Part shown: piece by piece, positions 40,748 to 51,342 of the stretch
Layout of the letters: each line of letters opens with the position of its first letter
Numbering within the stretch: position 1 is the stretch's first letter
Assembly: GCA_038373865.1 (NCBI GenBank)
Contig: JAXGGA010004446.1
Coordinates: forward strand, 1 to 64,000
Origin: Uloborus plumipes
Lineage: Eukaryota; Arthropoda; Arachnida; Araneae; Uloboridae
Reading direction: 5' to 3'
DNA: 64,000 nucleotides
Made by a program: the position numbers and the translations under genes
The notes under the pieces: generated by a model
Seen by the model: only the letters and a program-made list of their open reading frames with translations
The model's database searches: none
What the model was told of the DNA's origin: nothing

Positions 40748-42058
40748 CGAGGGTGAATCAAATGAAAACCTTAAAAGTGTTATAAATTATTTATTTTGAC
40801 AACTAAGTAAAACTTACATTTATCATTTTTCGACATAGTCTCCTTGACGTGTTATGCAAGTGTTCCACCGCTTTGGAAGCGCATGAATACCACGTTTAAA
40901 GAATTCTTTTGGTTGTGCCTGTAGCCACTCGTGCACCGCGGTTTTCACTTCTTCATCACTTTGGAAATGCTTGCCTCCCAATGCATCTTTAAGCTTTCCG
41001 AACACATGAAAGTCACTAGGGGCGAGGTCTGGAGAATAAGGTGGGTGAATGAGGCATTCAAATTTGATATCCTGGATAGTTTGAACCGAGAGACGGGCTG
41101 TATGTGGTCGGGCGTTGTCATGCTGTAACAACACACCTGAAGTGAGAAGTCCTCGCCGTTTACTCCTGATTGCTGGCTTAAGTTGATTTTTCAAGAGATT
41201 TGAATAAGAAGTAGCGTTTACTGTCATTCCCCTGTCCATGTAATGCTCCAAAATTACTCCGTTTACATCCCAGAAGAGAGTCAGCATGAGTTTTCCTGCT
41301 GATCGCTGAGTTCGGAATTTTTTTGGTTTTGGCGATGAGCTATGGCGCCATTCCTTACTTGCTCTTTTTGTTTCTGGTTGATGGTAATGAACCCAGGTTT
41401 CATCCCCTGTAACAATTCTGTCTAAAAATGAATCACCTTCGGCGTTGAAACGACGCAAAAGTTCTTCACAGGCATCGACGCGACGTTCTTTCAATTCAGA
41501 AGTCAATTGACGCGGAACCCATCTTGCAGAAACTTTATTGAACTGCAACACATTATGGACAATATTTTGCGCTGAACCGTAACTAATCTCCAGCATTTGG
41601 GCAATTTCCTTAAGTGTTATACGCCTGTTGTCCAAAATGAGTTCTTCTGCCCGCGCAATGTTTGCGTCTGTCACTACGCGGTGAGCCTGCCCAGGTCGTT
41701 GGGCGTCCTCTATTGAAGCGATACCACTTTTAAACTTTCTGCACCACTCGTACACTTGCTGCAGGGACAAACATGAATCGCCATACTGTACTGTCATCCT
41801 GCGATGAATTTCCATTGGTTTGACACCTTCACTGCTCAAGAAACGAATGACTGATCGCTGTTCTAACGCGGTGCATATTGATAATGGGGCGGCCATATTG
41901 TAACTGAAGTCACTGCTCGTTGTGTGTAGCAAGGTCACTACCGCACCTGGTGGTCATTGTGTGAACTTCAACGAACATCCCTGCCATCTACCGGATAAAT
42001 CCTACAACTTCTCGGAACTTTACAGCACTTTTAAGGTTTTCATTTGATTCACCCTCGT
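40748..42058 (-). mobile_element. Complete mariner transposon
   Basis: Perfect 32-bp terminal inverted repeats (40748-40779 and 42027-42058), beginning CGAGGGTGAATCAAATGAAA, are flanked by TA duplications (40746-40747 and 42059-42060). An intact transposase fills the 1311-bp element on the minus strand. Perfect ends plus an unbroken frame point to recent arrival. Confidence 0.95.
40823..41896 (-). CDS. Mariner transposase, intact (DD34D)
   Basis: Cut-and-paste transposase acting on the element's own inverted repeats. From the ATG at 41896 it has 357 residues, close to the usual 345-355; an upstream in-frame ATG at 41938 would add 14. It has an N-terminal helix-turn-helix region (RSVIRFLSSEGVKPMEIHRR, then VYEWCRKFKSG), a second helix-turn-helix (ITLKEIAQMLEISYGSAQNI), the linker motif WVPRQLT, and the catalytic triad Asp165 (TGDETW), Asp260 (QHDNARPH) and Asp295 (SPDLAPSDF), with 34 residues between the last two. 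The YSPDLAP motif is canonical. No stop or frameshift is seen. Automated annotation may call such genes SETMAR because of the shared transposase domain. Confidence 0.95.
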   Translation of the reverse strand: MAAPLSICTALEQRSVIRFLSSEGVKPMEIHRRMTVQYGDSCLSLQQVYEWCRKFKSGIASIEDAQRPGQAHRVVTDANIARAEELILDNRRITLKEIAQMLEISYGSAQNIVHNVLQFNKVSARWVPRQLTSELKERRVDACEELLRRFNAEGDSFLDRIVTGDETWVHYHQPETKRASKEWRHSSSPKPKKFRTQRSAGKLMLTLFWDVNGVILEHYMDRGMTVNATSYSNLLKNQLKPAIRSKRRGLLTSGVLLQHDNARPHTARLSVQTIQDIKFECLIHPPYSPDLAPSDFHVFGKLKDALGGKHFQSDEEVKTAVHEWLQAQPKEFFKRGIHALPKRWNTCITRQGDYVEK

Positions 42059-42663
42059 ACTTATGTTTTTATCGGCTCGTCGAGAATAAAGTTTATGTAA
42101 ATTAGTTACGCATGTATGTATAACAAATAATTTTTCTTATTTTTATATGAATAAAATATGTTGTTCTAAAAACCATCTGGAAAATGTATTTAAATGTGTT
42201 TCTGTTATAATTATTTCTCTTGTGAGGCACCAAAGAGTATTCGTAAAGAGTGATTTTCATAGTTTTGGATGTTTAAAAGAGAATGTGTCACGCTTCAAAG
42301 AAAACAAAACTTGTTTTATTAGTATTTTTTGTAACTGCTTAAAATGTGCTTTAATTCGTGCAATGATTGTTATTCTAATACAAAAGGAGTGCTGGACATT
42401 TCCGAGTAACCAATTGTACAGAAAATTTCTATGAACGTGTTTTGTAAATGTCATATATTGAACACTTTTTTTAGAGAAATAAAATCTGTTTGCACAATAT
42501 TTAGAATGGTGATATAGACAACTAATAATTTCAAGTAATTTTGAGCATCAAAACATTTTATAATGAACTATCTGCGTAGTCAGGCGTTTCACGGGCTACA
42601 TTTAAATAAAAACTTAACAAAACTTGAATTAAAAAAAAGAAAAAATAATTCCTTTGTATTTAA

Positions 42664-43580
42664 GGTAGTAGTCTGGTAACTTTTGCCTATTTTCATGACT
42701 TCTTTGGAGGGTGGTTTTTTATAGGAAAATAAAAATGAATTATCTTGAATATTAAGAGTGTTTTTATTTACATATTGAAAATATAAAAAAAATTATTTGA
42801 AAAAATTTAATAGTTTATTACTATTATTATTGTCACTCGAAGTTGGAACCTCAAAAAAAAAAAAAATGCACGTGGGTGGCCCGGGTGATTTTGGCTCTTG
42901 ATGTTATCTGAAATCAAATATTCTTGATTATTCTTAATCTATAGACATGTCATTCTGGTCGGAACTACTGAAGTTAAATTTCAAGGGTAAATAACAAAAT
43001 GGCGGACTTTGAAAAAAAAAAGTCCTTTTATTTTAGCAAAGAAAGGGTTGTAAAATAAAAAGTTAGGGGTGAAAAAAATTCTCGTTAGTACCGACGAGAA
43101 CTATAAGTGTGTAGAACAGCCTGTTAAAATTTGAAAGCAATCGGTTCAGTAGAAAAAAAGTTAGGACCCGGGCCGACCAGAAAAACAATGTTTTGAGAAA
43201 AACGCGTTTAAAGTTCAACAACAAATTTTCATAAGTAAACTTATACTTACGTCAATCGTCTATGCCTGGAGCGGCATTTATATTTAAAATAAATATATAT
43301 TATATATACATAAATATATATATAAATATATATAATAGAATAACAGAGTCAACCCAGGTATAAAAAATGCGCGCAAACAATAGAAGGGTCCAAGCGGTTG
43401 CAGCTGCCGGTCGACCTTAAAGGTTGGACTCCGAGGCGCTCTAGGAAACTCGTTATAACTCCCGAAATATTTCGAATTTCTGTCTGAAATTTTCACAGTA
43501 TATTCTCAAGACATTGTACTTTCAAATTAAGCAAAAAAAAATTTTTCGATTTTTTGAACCCAAGTTACCAGACCACTACC
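42664..43580. mobile_element. Non-autonomous TTAA-flanked element, GGTAGT(A/G)GTCTGGTAACTT ends
   Basis: Inverted ends of 19 bp with one mismatch abut TTAA on both sides (42660-42663 and 43581-43584). The 917-bp interior includes GC-richer patches (GTGGCCCGGGTGATTT; GACCCGGGCCGACC) and no transposase. Kolobok-like or piggyBac-like is undecided. Confidence 0.75.
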
Positions 43581-44886
43581 TTAAATGGATATAAGTTGTA
43601 CTTCAAAAACCTTTATTACGGAATAGCTGTGTAATAATAAAGGTGGTTTCATCCAAGTTAATAAGACCACGATCTCTTAAAAAACTGTTCGAAATACACC
43701 ACGATATGATAATTATATGATTAATAAAAAGTAAAAAATATGTATAGGAAATCAAAAATAAAAGAGCATTTGGAAAACAAAATAGTAAGATAGACAGTCT
43801 TACCGATTAATACTATTAAAATCTGTCCGCGTCTGTCTGTCTGTCTGTCTATCTATCTGTCTGTCTGTCTGGCCGTCTGAAGCTTGAACTCCTCAAAAAC
43901 CGCTGAGCGTAAAGAATCAAACATAATACCATTCGATTCGAAATTTTCTAAGGAAGACAATAAGACCAACCGCGTAATTGTACGACGTTAATTAGCTGAG
44001 ATATTAATTAAAACGTTAATTAAATTCTTTGCACTTTTAAAATTCCATGACATTTATTTCTTTCAGTTGCCATTTTAAATTAAAGCGTTAATTAAATATT
44101 GCACTATTTTAAATTCCAAGACTTTTATTTCTTACCGTTGCCATTTTAAATTAAAGCGTTAATTAAATTATTGAACTATTTAAAATTCCAGGACATTTAT
44201 TTCTTACCGTTGCCATTTTGAATTAAAACGTTAACTAAATTATTGAACTATTTAAAATTCCAACACATTTATTTCTTACCGTTGTCATTTTGAATTAAAA
44301 CGTTAATTAAATTATTGAACTATTTAAAATTCCAAGACATTTATTTCTTTCAGTCGCCATTTTAAATTAAAGCGTTAATTAAATTATTGCACTATTTTAA
44401 ATTCCAAGACTTTTATTTCTTACCGTTGCCATTTTGAATTAAAACGTTAATTAAATTGTTGAACTATTTAAAATTCCAAGACTTTTATTTCTTTCCGTAG
44501 CCATTTTAAATTAAAGCGTTAATTAAATTGTTGAACTATTTAAAATTCCAAGACTTTTATTTCTTACCGTTGCCATTTTGAATTAAAACGTTAATTAAAT
44601 CATTGAACTATTTAAAATTCCAAGACTTATTTCTTTCCGTAGCCATTTTAAATTTTAAAGCGTTAGTTAAATTGTTGAACTATTTAAAATTCCAAGACTT
44701 TTATTTCTTTTCGTAGCCATTTTAAATTAAAGTATTAATTAAATTGTTGAACTATTTAAAATTCCAAGACTTTTATTTCTTACCGTTGCCATTTTGAATT
44801 AAAACGTTAATTAAATCATTGAACTATTTAAAATTCCAAGACTTTTATTTCTTTCCGTAACCATTTTAAATTAAAGCGTCAATTAA

Positions 44887-45188
44887 GGCAGCGATTCAAG
44901 TGAAACAGCACTGCGATCGCTTCGAATTGCAATCGCTACTGGAAGTGAATTACATTATCATCAACTTAACTTGGCATGACGTCACTACGGGTGGAGCCAA
45001 TAAGAGCTCACAAGTACTCAGCGATCTCCTCTAATTCACCAAGTAGGCTGTGACGTTTTATCTAGCTCGTTTTTCATAGGCAAACGTCACGCTGACGTCA
45101 CGATGTTTTTATCAAGAAACGTTCTAATGTAATTCATTTCCAGTAGCGATTGTAATTTGCGATGGCCTGTTTCACTTAAATCCCTGCC
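44887..45188 (+). mobile_element. PIF/Harbinger-like MITE in the array, copy 1
   Basis: This 302-bp element has imperfect inverted ends of about 70 bp (GGCAG(C/G)GATT(C/T)AAGTGAAACA, then ATCGCTACTGGAA(G/A)TGAATT) and a 3-bp duplication TAA (44884-44886 and 45189-45191). Three-base TWA duplications are the PIF/Harbinger pattern. It contains two TGACGTCA-type palindromes. Confidence 0.75.
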
Positions 45189-45216
45189 TAAATTGTTGAA
45201 CTATTTAAAATTCCAA

Positions 45217-45519
45217 GCCAAGGATTCAAGTGAAACAAGCGATCGCAAATTACAATCGCTACTGGAAATGAATTACATTAGAACGTTTCTTGATAAAAAC
45301 ATCGTGACGTCAGCGTGACGTTTGCCTATGAAAAACGAGCTAGATAAAACGTCACAGCCTACTTGGCGAATAAGAGGAGATCACTGACTGCTTGTGAGCT
45401 CTTATTGGCTCCAGCCGTAGTGACGTCAGTGCCAAGTTAAGTTGATGATAATGTAATTCACTTCCAGTAGCGATTGCAATTCGAAGCGATTGCAATGGTG
45501 TTTCACTTGAATCCCTGCC
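45217..45519 (-). mobile_element. PIF/Harbinger-like MITE in the array, copy 2 (inverted)
   Basis: This 303-bp element is a close reverse complement of copy 1 and lies 28 bp away. It is flanked by CAA (45214-45216 and 45520-45522). The intervening 28 bp are plain array sequence, so the two are separate insertions into the same 72-bp unit. Together they form a 300-bp inverted repeat. Confidence 0.75.
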
Positions 45520-45905
45520 CAAGACTTTTATTTCCTACCGTTGCCATTTTGAATTAAAACGTTAATTAAATTATTGAACTTTTTAAAATTAAAGAGTTAT
45601 TTCTTTCCATTGTCATTTTGAATACGTGTTACAACAAAGTTCTAACAATTGTTTTTATTCTAATTATTAATGACTTATATTTTTTCGCTGGTATACCATT
45701 TTGAAAATGTGTTTTTAAATAAAATTGCAATTGCTGTTTTTAAAAGGGACTTTTTTTGGCTGCGATCCAAATATTAAAAGAACTTTTTCGTTTAGAATTC
45801 TGCAATTAATTTTACAGGAAGAAAGCGGTTTGGAAATAATTGTTTTTGGTAAGGAATTTTGTTTGTTATTTAGGGAGAGTGCTAAGTATGCGCTACTTGA
45901 CATTG

Positions 45906-45950
<45 letters not shown>

Positions 45951-46005
45951 TGGAAGCATGTGCAAATAATTCGATTGATTCTTTGATGCAGGAAAACTTT
46001 TTAGC

Positions 46006-46158
46006 GAGCCGTTTTAGCGGGGAGTAGTTTGTTGAAACTGTCCTCGCTACTTTAAAGGCGAGCCGCCTTGGCGGCGAGTATGTTATTTAAACTTTTCTCA
46101 CTACTTTAAAGGCGAGCCGCCTTGGCGGCGAGTAGTTTTCTCAAACTACCTTCACTAC
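46006..46158. repeat. GC-rich direct repeats near the Helitron 3' end
   Basis: Three units of 50-60 bp carry the near-palindrome GCGAGCCGCCTTGGCGGCGA; the first is degenerate (GCGAGCCGTTTTAGCGGGGA). Each unit continues into GTAGTTT or GTATGTT and a CACTACTTTAAAG-like block. Confidence 0.75.
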
Positions 46159-46469
46159 ATTACAGCCCGTGCAACGCCGGGCCACGCAGCTAGTATATAA
46201 TATTATTTGATGTTAAGAACGTATTTTAAAGTACTTCCTTTTTTTACGATACTTTTAGTCTTATTTTGTTTAGTAATTGAACGTACTGGTTTTCTCCGCA
46301 ACCTGATCTTGATAATGCACCATATAGTCCGTGTGTGAAATAATCCTGACGTGCTTAAATACTTGTCCCTGTGATTTATTAATGGTAACTGCAGACGAAA
46401 CCTTAATGGGATATTCTATTCTTTGAATTGAAAGGTAAAACATTAGGAATCATTGGAATGCGGGGTATA

Positions 46470-46875
46470 CCCTAGCAGCATCATCTCATCGGCCGATGAT
46501 CGGCCATTCATCGAAACCCGATGAAATTATCATCGGCCGATGATCCAATATGTCTCATCGGCCGAGCAGAATCCGAGCAGCAAAATCCGATGAGAATACG
46601 ATGAGATTTGGAGCAATTTACGAGCAGAACAGTCCCGTGCCGAGGAATTTCATCGGGAAACTTGATCGGAAGGATATCGTTTTCCGATGGAACATAGCTC
46701 ATCTTATTTTCATCGGGAAAGTTGATCGGAAGGATATCGCTTTCCGATGAAAAGTAGCTCATCGAAAACCGTGCTCGGATACTGATCGGAACGATGTCAT
46801 CGTGCGTTACAGGATCAGTTTACGAGGAGTTTGTTGATCGGTTGAGCAAAATCCGATGAGTTGATGCTACTTGGG
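46470..46875. mobile_element. CATCGG-word MITE, copy A
   Basis: This 406-bp element has the ends CCCTAGCAGCATCATCTCAT and, reverse-complemented on the right, CCCAAGTAGCATCAACTCAT. It is flanked by TA/TA. It contains 17 occurrences of ATCGG or CCGAT, many as CATCGGCCGATG, and a partly duplicated block (CATCGGGAAA(C/G)TTGATCGG). There is no coding capacity, and I cannot assign it to a named family. Confidence 0.8.
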
Positions 46876-47081
46876 TAAGCAGCGTTTGACCAACGTTGAG
46901 GTGGAAGAAATACATCATTTGTACCGAAACATCAAATCGAATTACATTTCAGTTACTAGTGAAATTCATCAATTCAACTTTAGCAACTTCAACATTATCA
47001 GCTAACGTTACTCAAATAAAAGCATAACTTCTATCCCCCAGTCCCGTGACCGTCATTTTTTAAAACAAGAAATGAGACCAC

Positions 47082-47154
47082 TCTCCCGAGTGGGTTTGAA
47101 CCACAAATCTTTCAGTTAACAGCCGAATGCACTTGCCGATTGCGCTACAGCGGC
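47082..47154 (-). pseudogene. tRNA-Asn(GTT)-like pseudogene
   Basis: The minus strand from 47154 reads GCCGCTGTAGCGCAATCGGC, an anticodon arm TTCGGCTGTTAACTGAA and a T arm GTGGTTCAAACCCAC. The A box (TAGCGCAATCGG) and B box (GGTTCAAACCC) are good. The acceptor stem does not pair (GCCGCTG against a 3' side ending GGGAGAG), so it is a pseudogene or the head of a tRNA-derived SINE rather than a working tRNA. Confidence 0.65.
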
Positions 47155-47183
47155 TTTAATTTGGGTGAGTTGTTAAACGAGTT

Positions 47184-47569
47184 CCCTAGCAGCATAATCT
47201 CATCGGCCGATGATCGGCCATGCATCGAAACCCGATGAAATTATCATCGGGAATTTCTCCAATATGTCTCATCGGCCAAACAGAATCCGAGCAGCACAAT
47301 CCGATGAGTTTTGCTTGAAATACGATGAGATTTGGAGCAATTTACGAGCAGGGCAGTACCGCGCCGATGAATTTAGGATCAATTTTGAATGCTCGGCTAA
47401 TTTTCATCGGGAAAGTTGATCGGAAGGATATAGCTTTCCGATAAAAAGTAGCTCATCGAAAACCGTGCTCGGATACTGATCGGAACGATGTCATCGTGCG
47501 TTACGGGATCAGTTCACGAGGAGTTCAATGATCGGCCGAGCAAAATCCGATGAGTTGATGCTACTTGGG
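47184..47569. mobile_element. CATCGG-word MITE, copy B
   Basis: Same ends as copy A (CCCTAGCAGCATAATCTCAT), flanked by TT/TT. At 386 bp it has only one copy of the CATCGGGAAAGTTGATCGG block that is doubled in A and C, and some extra sequence (TTTTGCTTGAAATACGATGA). Confidence 0.8.
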
Positions 47570-47571
47570 TT

Positions 47572-49234
47572 AACTCTGAAAATGTCAAATGGATTATTGC
47601 TTTAAGGTCTTTTTTTTCCCAGTTCTCGTACTTTGCCAAGGAGCGATAAGACGTAAAACTTCAAAATCTTTGCAATATAGCCGTGAGAGATTACCTTTAG
47701 ACCTTTTCAGTGAGAGATTACCTTTAGACACTGGCATGCCTTCTAATAAACAAAGAGATAACCGGTGTGAATTCTCTAGCCTGTATCTTGTTTCTTCGAT
47801 TAGTTCAACCGGAGATATATTTTTAATTTTCAGTAAAATATAAGTGAAAAATGATATTTTGGAAAAAAAATGTTCTTGGAAAAGAGATGCCAGTACGTTT
47901 TACCAGAAATTTTCCAGGATATATTTTAATTGTTTCCTCTGGAAAATCTCAAAGTTATTATAAACTGTATGTTGCATTGTAAAGCAGACAGGCTGTCAAG
48001 AAGATCCTAGCACTTTGTAAACAAGTCTTTATAAAATGCGCCCCATGGAAACAAAAATTGACTCTTTCAACAGACAAAACTTTTGCAATCCAAAGATTGA
48101 GAGTTCCCAACTCATGGGTAAGCGGTTCATCAACAACATTTAAAATAGTAAAGATAGCATGATGCCGGAATCAAACTAAAGATCGTATTTAAATAATTGT
48201 AGGTAAAGGGGGTGGGGTTGAGAGGAATAAACTTTAACCTAAAACTGAAAGGCACCGTTTCAAACATGTATTATTCAAACAATATTATTGAAACATGTAT
48301 CATAGAAACGTGTACGAAACAATAGCGTAATTCTAATAGTGATAATAAAGTGCCCTGTGCATTTTGCTGAAAAATATTTTTAGAAAGCAAATGTAATTAA
48401 TGGTTTAAATTATCAAAGCGTTTAATGAAATGACTTTCACAAATACGTTATTTTCTGCATCACGGCACAGGTTAAACAATTATTTACTTGGGACAACGAG
48501 GCGATTTAAGTTGTTCTTTTCAGTTTAATAAAATATTTCTCTACCTCAAAATCGAATCTGAAAGAATAATAAAGATAAATAATCTATGGGGTTAGAGAAC
48601 AAATGATTCCTATGTCTCTTTTTTATTTCATCGCGAAAGATAAAACCTAATTAATTAATTCTCTTCGAGCCAAATAAAAGAATGATTTATGATTTTTCTA
48701 CCAAAACAAACGAAATTTTTCAACTGCGAAGTCGACGCAAAACCACCTTTCAAAACTTTATATATTTTGTTTTTGAAGTTAATTGCTCTTTTGTTGATAA
48801 AGAATTTTAAAACTATGTTTATTTTCAAAGGAAGCAAAATCTCATTCTATGCTAAGTTTCTTTTATTATATTACTTTGGTGTTTACTCAAAACTAGATTC
48901 AAGAATAAAAATAACTTGCAACATACAGTAGCAACATTGTACAATGGCTTTCATTCAGAAAAAAATATTCGACAAGATTAAATTTTTGAACGGGTACAAA
49001 TTTTAAATAAAACTGATATTTTCAACAATAGGATTCCTTTTTATGTAAAATCTGCTTTTTACTGGAAGATTTTTATATGATGATAACTTAAAGTTCAATA
49101 TACAAATGCTGACTATCGATTTGCATGTACGTAGAAAAGTTTTAAAACGAACAACAAGAATTTTAAATGTTATATTTTCATTTTTGTAATATGTGCTGCA
49201 TATATTAAAAATTCGAAGTTTCCAATTTTTCAAG
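47572..49234. other. No recognisable gene
   Basis: AT-rich sequence between elements. Short open frames on both strands have no recognisable domains, and I see no RNA gene or structured repeat. Confidence 0.5.
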
Positions 49235-49402
49235 GTAAAATGCACAGTAGTAAACTGTAAAACTGCATTTTTTTCAGTTATCCTTATGTAAAGTTAGAAA
49301 TTTTATAGTTTATTGCCGTAAAATTTAGCTGTATTATACTGTAAAACAGTATATTACTGGCAGTAGAGGCTCCAGTTTAAAACTGTAAAATGAAAGGTAA
49401 TA
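49235..49402. mobile_element. ACAGT-rich MITE, partial copy 4
   Basis: It contains AGTAAACTGTAAAACTGC, TATTATACTGTAAAACAGTA and the GAGGCTCCAGTTTAAAACTG block of the family at 4212 and 12829. Its ends are not preserved. Confidence 0.65.
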
Positions 49403-49410
49403 TACTTACC

Positions 49411-49720
49411 TGTTGTAATAATATTTAGGAGTCAGTCTGTTGGGCATGCTATCCCTTAATCAGGGTGTAGACAACGGATAAAATATACATGTAAAGGGAA
49501 CCTGAAGTTGGTGCGATTGAAAACCTTCTCATGGTTGGCGTATATGAGTCTGGTATGAATATAAGAGCAAAAGCTCGCTGTTTGGATCTTATTGAGTCAG
49601 TCTTAACTCGAACTAGTCGTTCCTTCTCCAGAAAGTATCTTCTTAAGTATGTTGGCTGACTAAAAGCCATGTATCCACTTGCTAGCGTATCCACCACTCT
49701 GAATAAAAGCTTCTAAGTTT
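49411..49720 (+). repeat. Possible solo LTR remnant
   Basis: It starts TGTTGTAATAATATTTAGG, has a TATA-like AATATAAG (about 49557), an initiator-like TTGAGTCAGTC downstream and AATAAA near 49702. This is the spacing of an LTR promoter and poly(A) signal. The 3' boundary and a target duplication are not found, so the call is tentative. Confidence 0.25.
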
Positions 49721-50934
49721 GGCATCCTTAGAAACCTAAAGGTAGAATGAAATGCATCTTCTAATAAAGACGGTTTCCCAATCAATCATCACAATCCTTT
49801 ACTTTAATGAAACAGAATATATCTATTGGGAAAATTGTAAAATAATATTTTTACCATCCGCAGTGGCATTTATTCAGTTGATCTCTGAAAGAATATCCTT
49901 ATAAAACGAATGCACGTAAAAGTTACTATTCATTTTCGAGTTAGTATAAATGATGCAACAGAAATGAACCATTATATGTCAGCAAAATCAAAAACTATTT
50001 AAAACATTTTAGTCACACGCATGGTGTTAAAATATTAAAATATATGAATGATTCATCCGTTAAAAGACCATCAAACTTGACAGAGTATTATTAAATCATA
50101 CATTCATTTTTATGATTAATATATTATTTCTGCGAAGGAGAGTATTTTAGATCAGAAAACTACATACTTGTCTCGCTTCTCAAATACATTTAGAAATGCT
50201 GATGCACAAAATTAATATTTTGTAGAGCCACAATTTTGCTTATTACGGTTTATTTAAATATTTTATTGTATACATACATATTAGGAAATTTTAAATTAAC
50301 GTTCTAAGATTTATTTTTAAGATAAAGTACATGTTTCAGATACTTATTACATTAAAATCAAAGTAGGATAAATAAGAGAGAAGGTTTCTAAATAACATTT
50401 ATACAATGGAATTGTATGGTAATGTGAAGGAAACAGCATAACATTTTATTCAAAAATGTATGTCCCAGAGGACGGAAAGCTTTACATGTCGGTAATATAG
50501 GCTAGACTTCTGTATTTGTTTCAATATTCATGTTTGACTTTACATAACATTTTAAAATCTGCAAATCTGTTAATAATTCAGTCTAAAGTTTTCATTAATA
50601 TCTTTATTTCTGCATTTTAAATGAATTAACCGTCCTAGATATATCATTTATCATAAAAACATTAGTATTCCGTTTATCTATTTTTTTTTATTTAACTATT
50701 GCAAACATCGAAAAATATCACTTAATAAATATTTGTTATGAGTAATGTACTGATTTCATTATTAAAATACATGTTAAAAATAAGTAACGCTTTAAAATAT
50801 TATCTGAGAAATATATCATCAGTTCTTTGTGAATGCATGATGCGTTATTCATGTCATGATCGTAATTGTTATGTACGAATTTTAACCTTACTCAAATTAT
50901 GTTAACAAATAAGTTCCAGTTACCAAACCCAAAC
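49721..50934. other. No recognisable gene
   Basis: AT-rich sequence before the third CATCGG-word element. I see nothing that I can name in it. Confidence 0.5.
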
Positions 50935-50936
50935 AT

Positions 50937-51342
50937 CCCTAGCAGCATCATCTCATCGGCCGATGATCGGCAATTCATCGAAACCCGATGAAATTCGCAT
51001 CGGCCGATCATCCAATATGTCTCATCGGCCAAGCAGAATCCGAGCAGAAAAATCCGATGAGAATACGATGAGATTTGGAGCAATTTACGAGCAGAACAGT
51101 CCCGTGCCGAGGAATTACATCGGGAAACTTGATCGGAAGGATATCGTTTTCCGATGGAATATAGCTCATCTTATTTTCATCGGGAAAGTTGATCGGAAAG
51201 ATATCGCTTTCCGATGAAAAGTAGCTCATCGAAAACCGTGCTCGGATACTGATCGGAACGATGTCATCGTGCGTTACAGGATCAGTTTACGAGGAGTTTA
51301 TTGATCGGCCGAGCAAAATCCGATGAGTTGATGCTACTTGGG
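50937..51342. mobile_element. CATCGG-word MITE, copy C
   Basis: 406 bp, the same length as copy A and nearly identical to it, flanked by AT/AT (50935-50936 and 51343-51344). The three copies give flanks TA, TT and AT, so the target duplication is two bases but is not restricted to TA. Confidence 0.8.

Larger units (their letters stand above)
43990..45620. repeat. 72-bp tandem repeat array inside the Helitron
   Basis: Twelve units are visible before 44886, each with AACTATTTAAAATTCCAAGA, TTTATTTCTT(A/T)CCGT(T/A)GCC and TAAA(G/A)CGTTAATTAAATT blocks at a 72-bp period. The array continues at 45189-45216 and 45520-45620 after the two nested insertions. Confidence 0.85.
43798..46193 (+). mobile_element. 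Non-autonomous Helitron carrying a tandem array
   Basis: The 3' end has the Helitron signature: hairpin GCCCG/CGGGC (46165-46169 with 46178-46182), then CACGCAG and the terminal CTAG (46190-46193) followed by T. The 5' end is probably TC at 43798, leading into ACTATTAAAATCTGTCCGCG and a (TCTG)n run; this end is less certain because the base before it is G, not A. Inside are a 72-bp tandem array, two inserted MITEs, 44 or so T (about 45907-45949) and three 50-60 bp direct repeats with the palindrome GAGCCGCCTTGGCGGCGAG. It encodes no Rep or helicase. Confidence 0.75.

Noticed and set aside
43838..43872. TCTG repeats as a CRISPR-like or coding array
   Set aside because: Simple tetranucleotide microsatellite near the Helitron 5' end, a eukaryotic context.
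43990..44886. 72-bp array as a CRISPR or centromeric satellite
   Set aside because: Units are head-to-tail without spacers and lie inside Helitron ends, so it is an element-borne minisatellite.
45725..46027. 100-codon plus-strand frame
   Set aside because: It crosses the poly(T) tract (encoded as a phenylalanine run) inside the Helitron. Chance open frame.
46508..46762. Frames of 66-84 codons in the CATCGG elements, both strands
   Set aside because: The repeated CATCGGGAAA/CCGATGAAAA words give repetitive peptides (for example IGK(L/V)DRKDI) on either strand. There is no third-position bias or start signal, and copy B breaks the frame.
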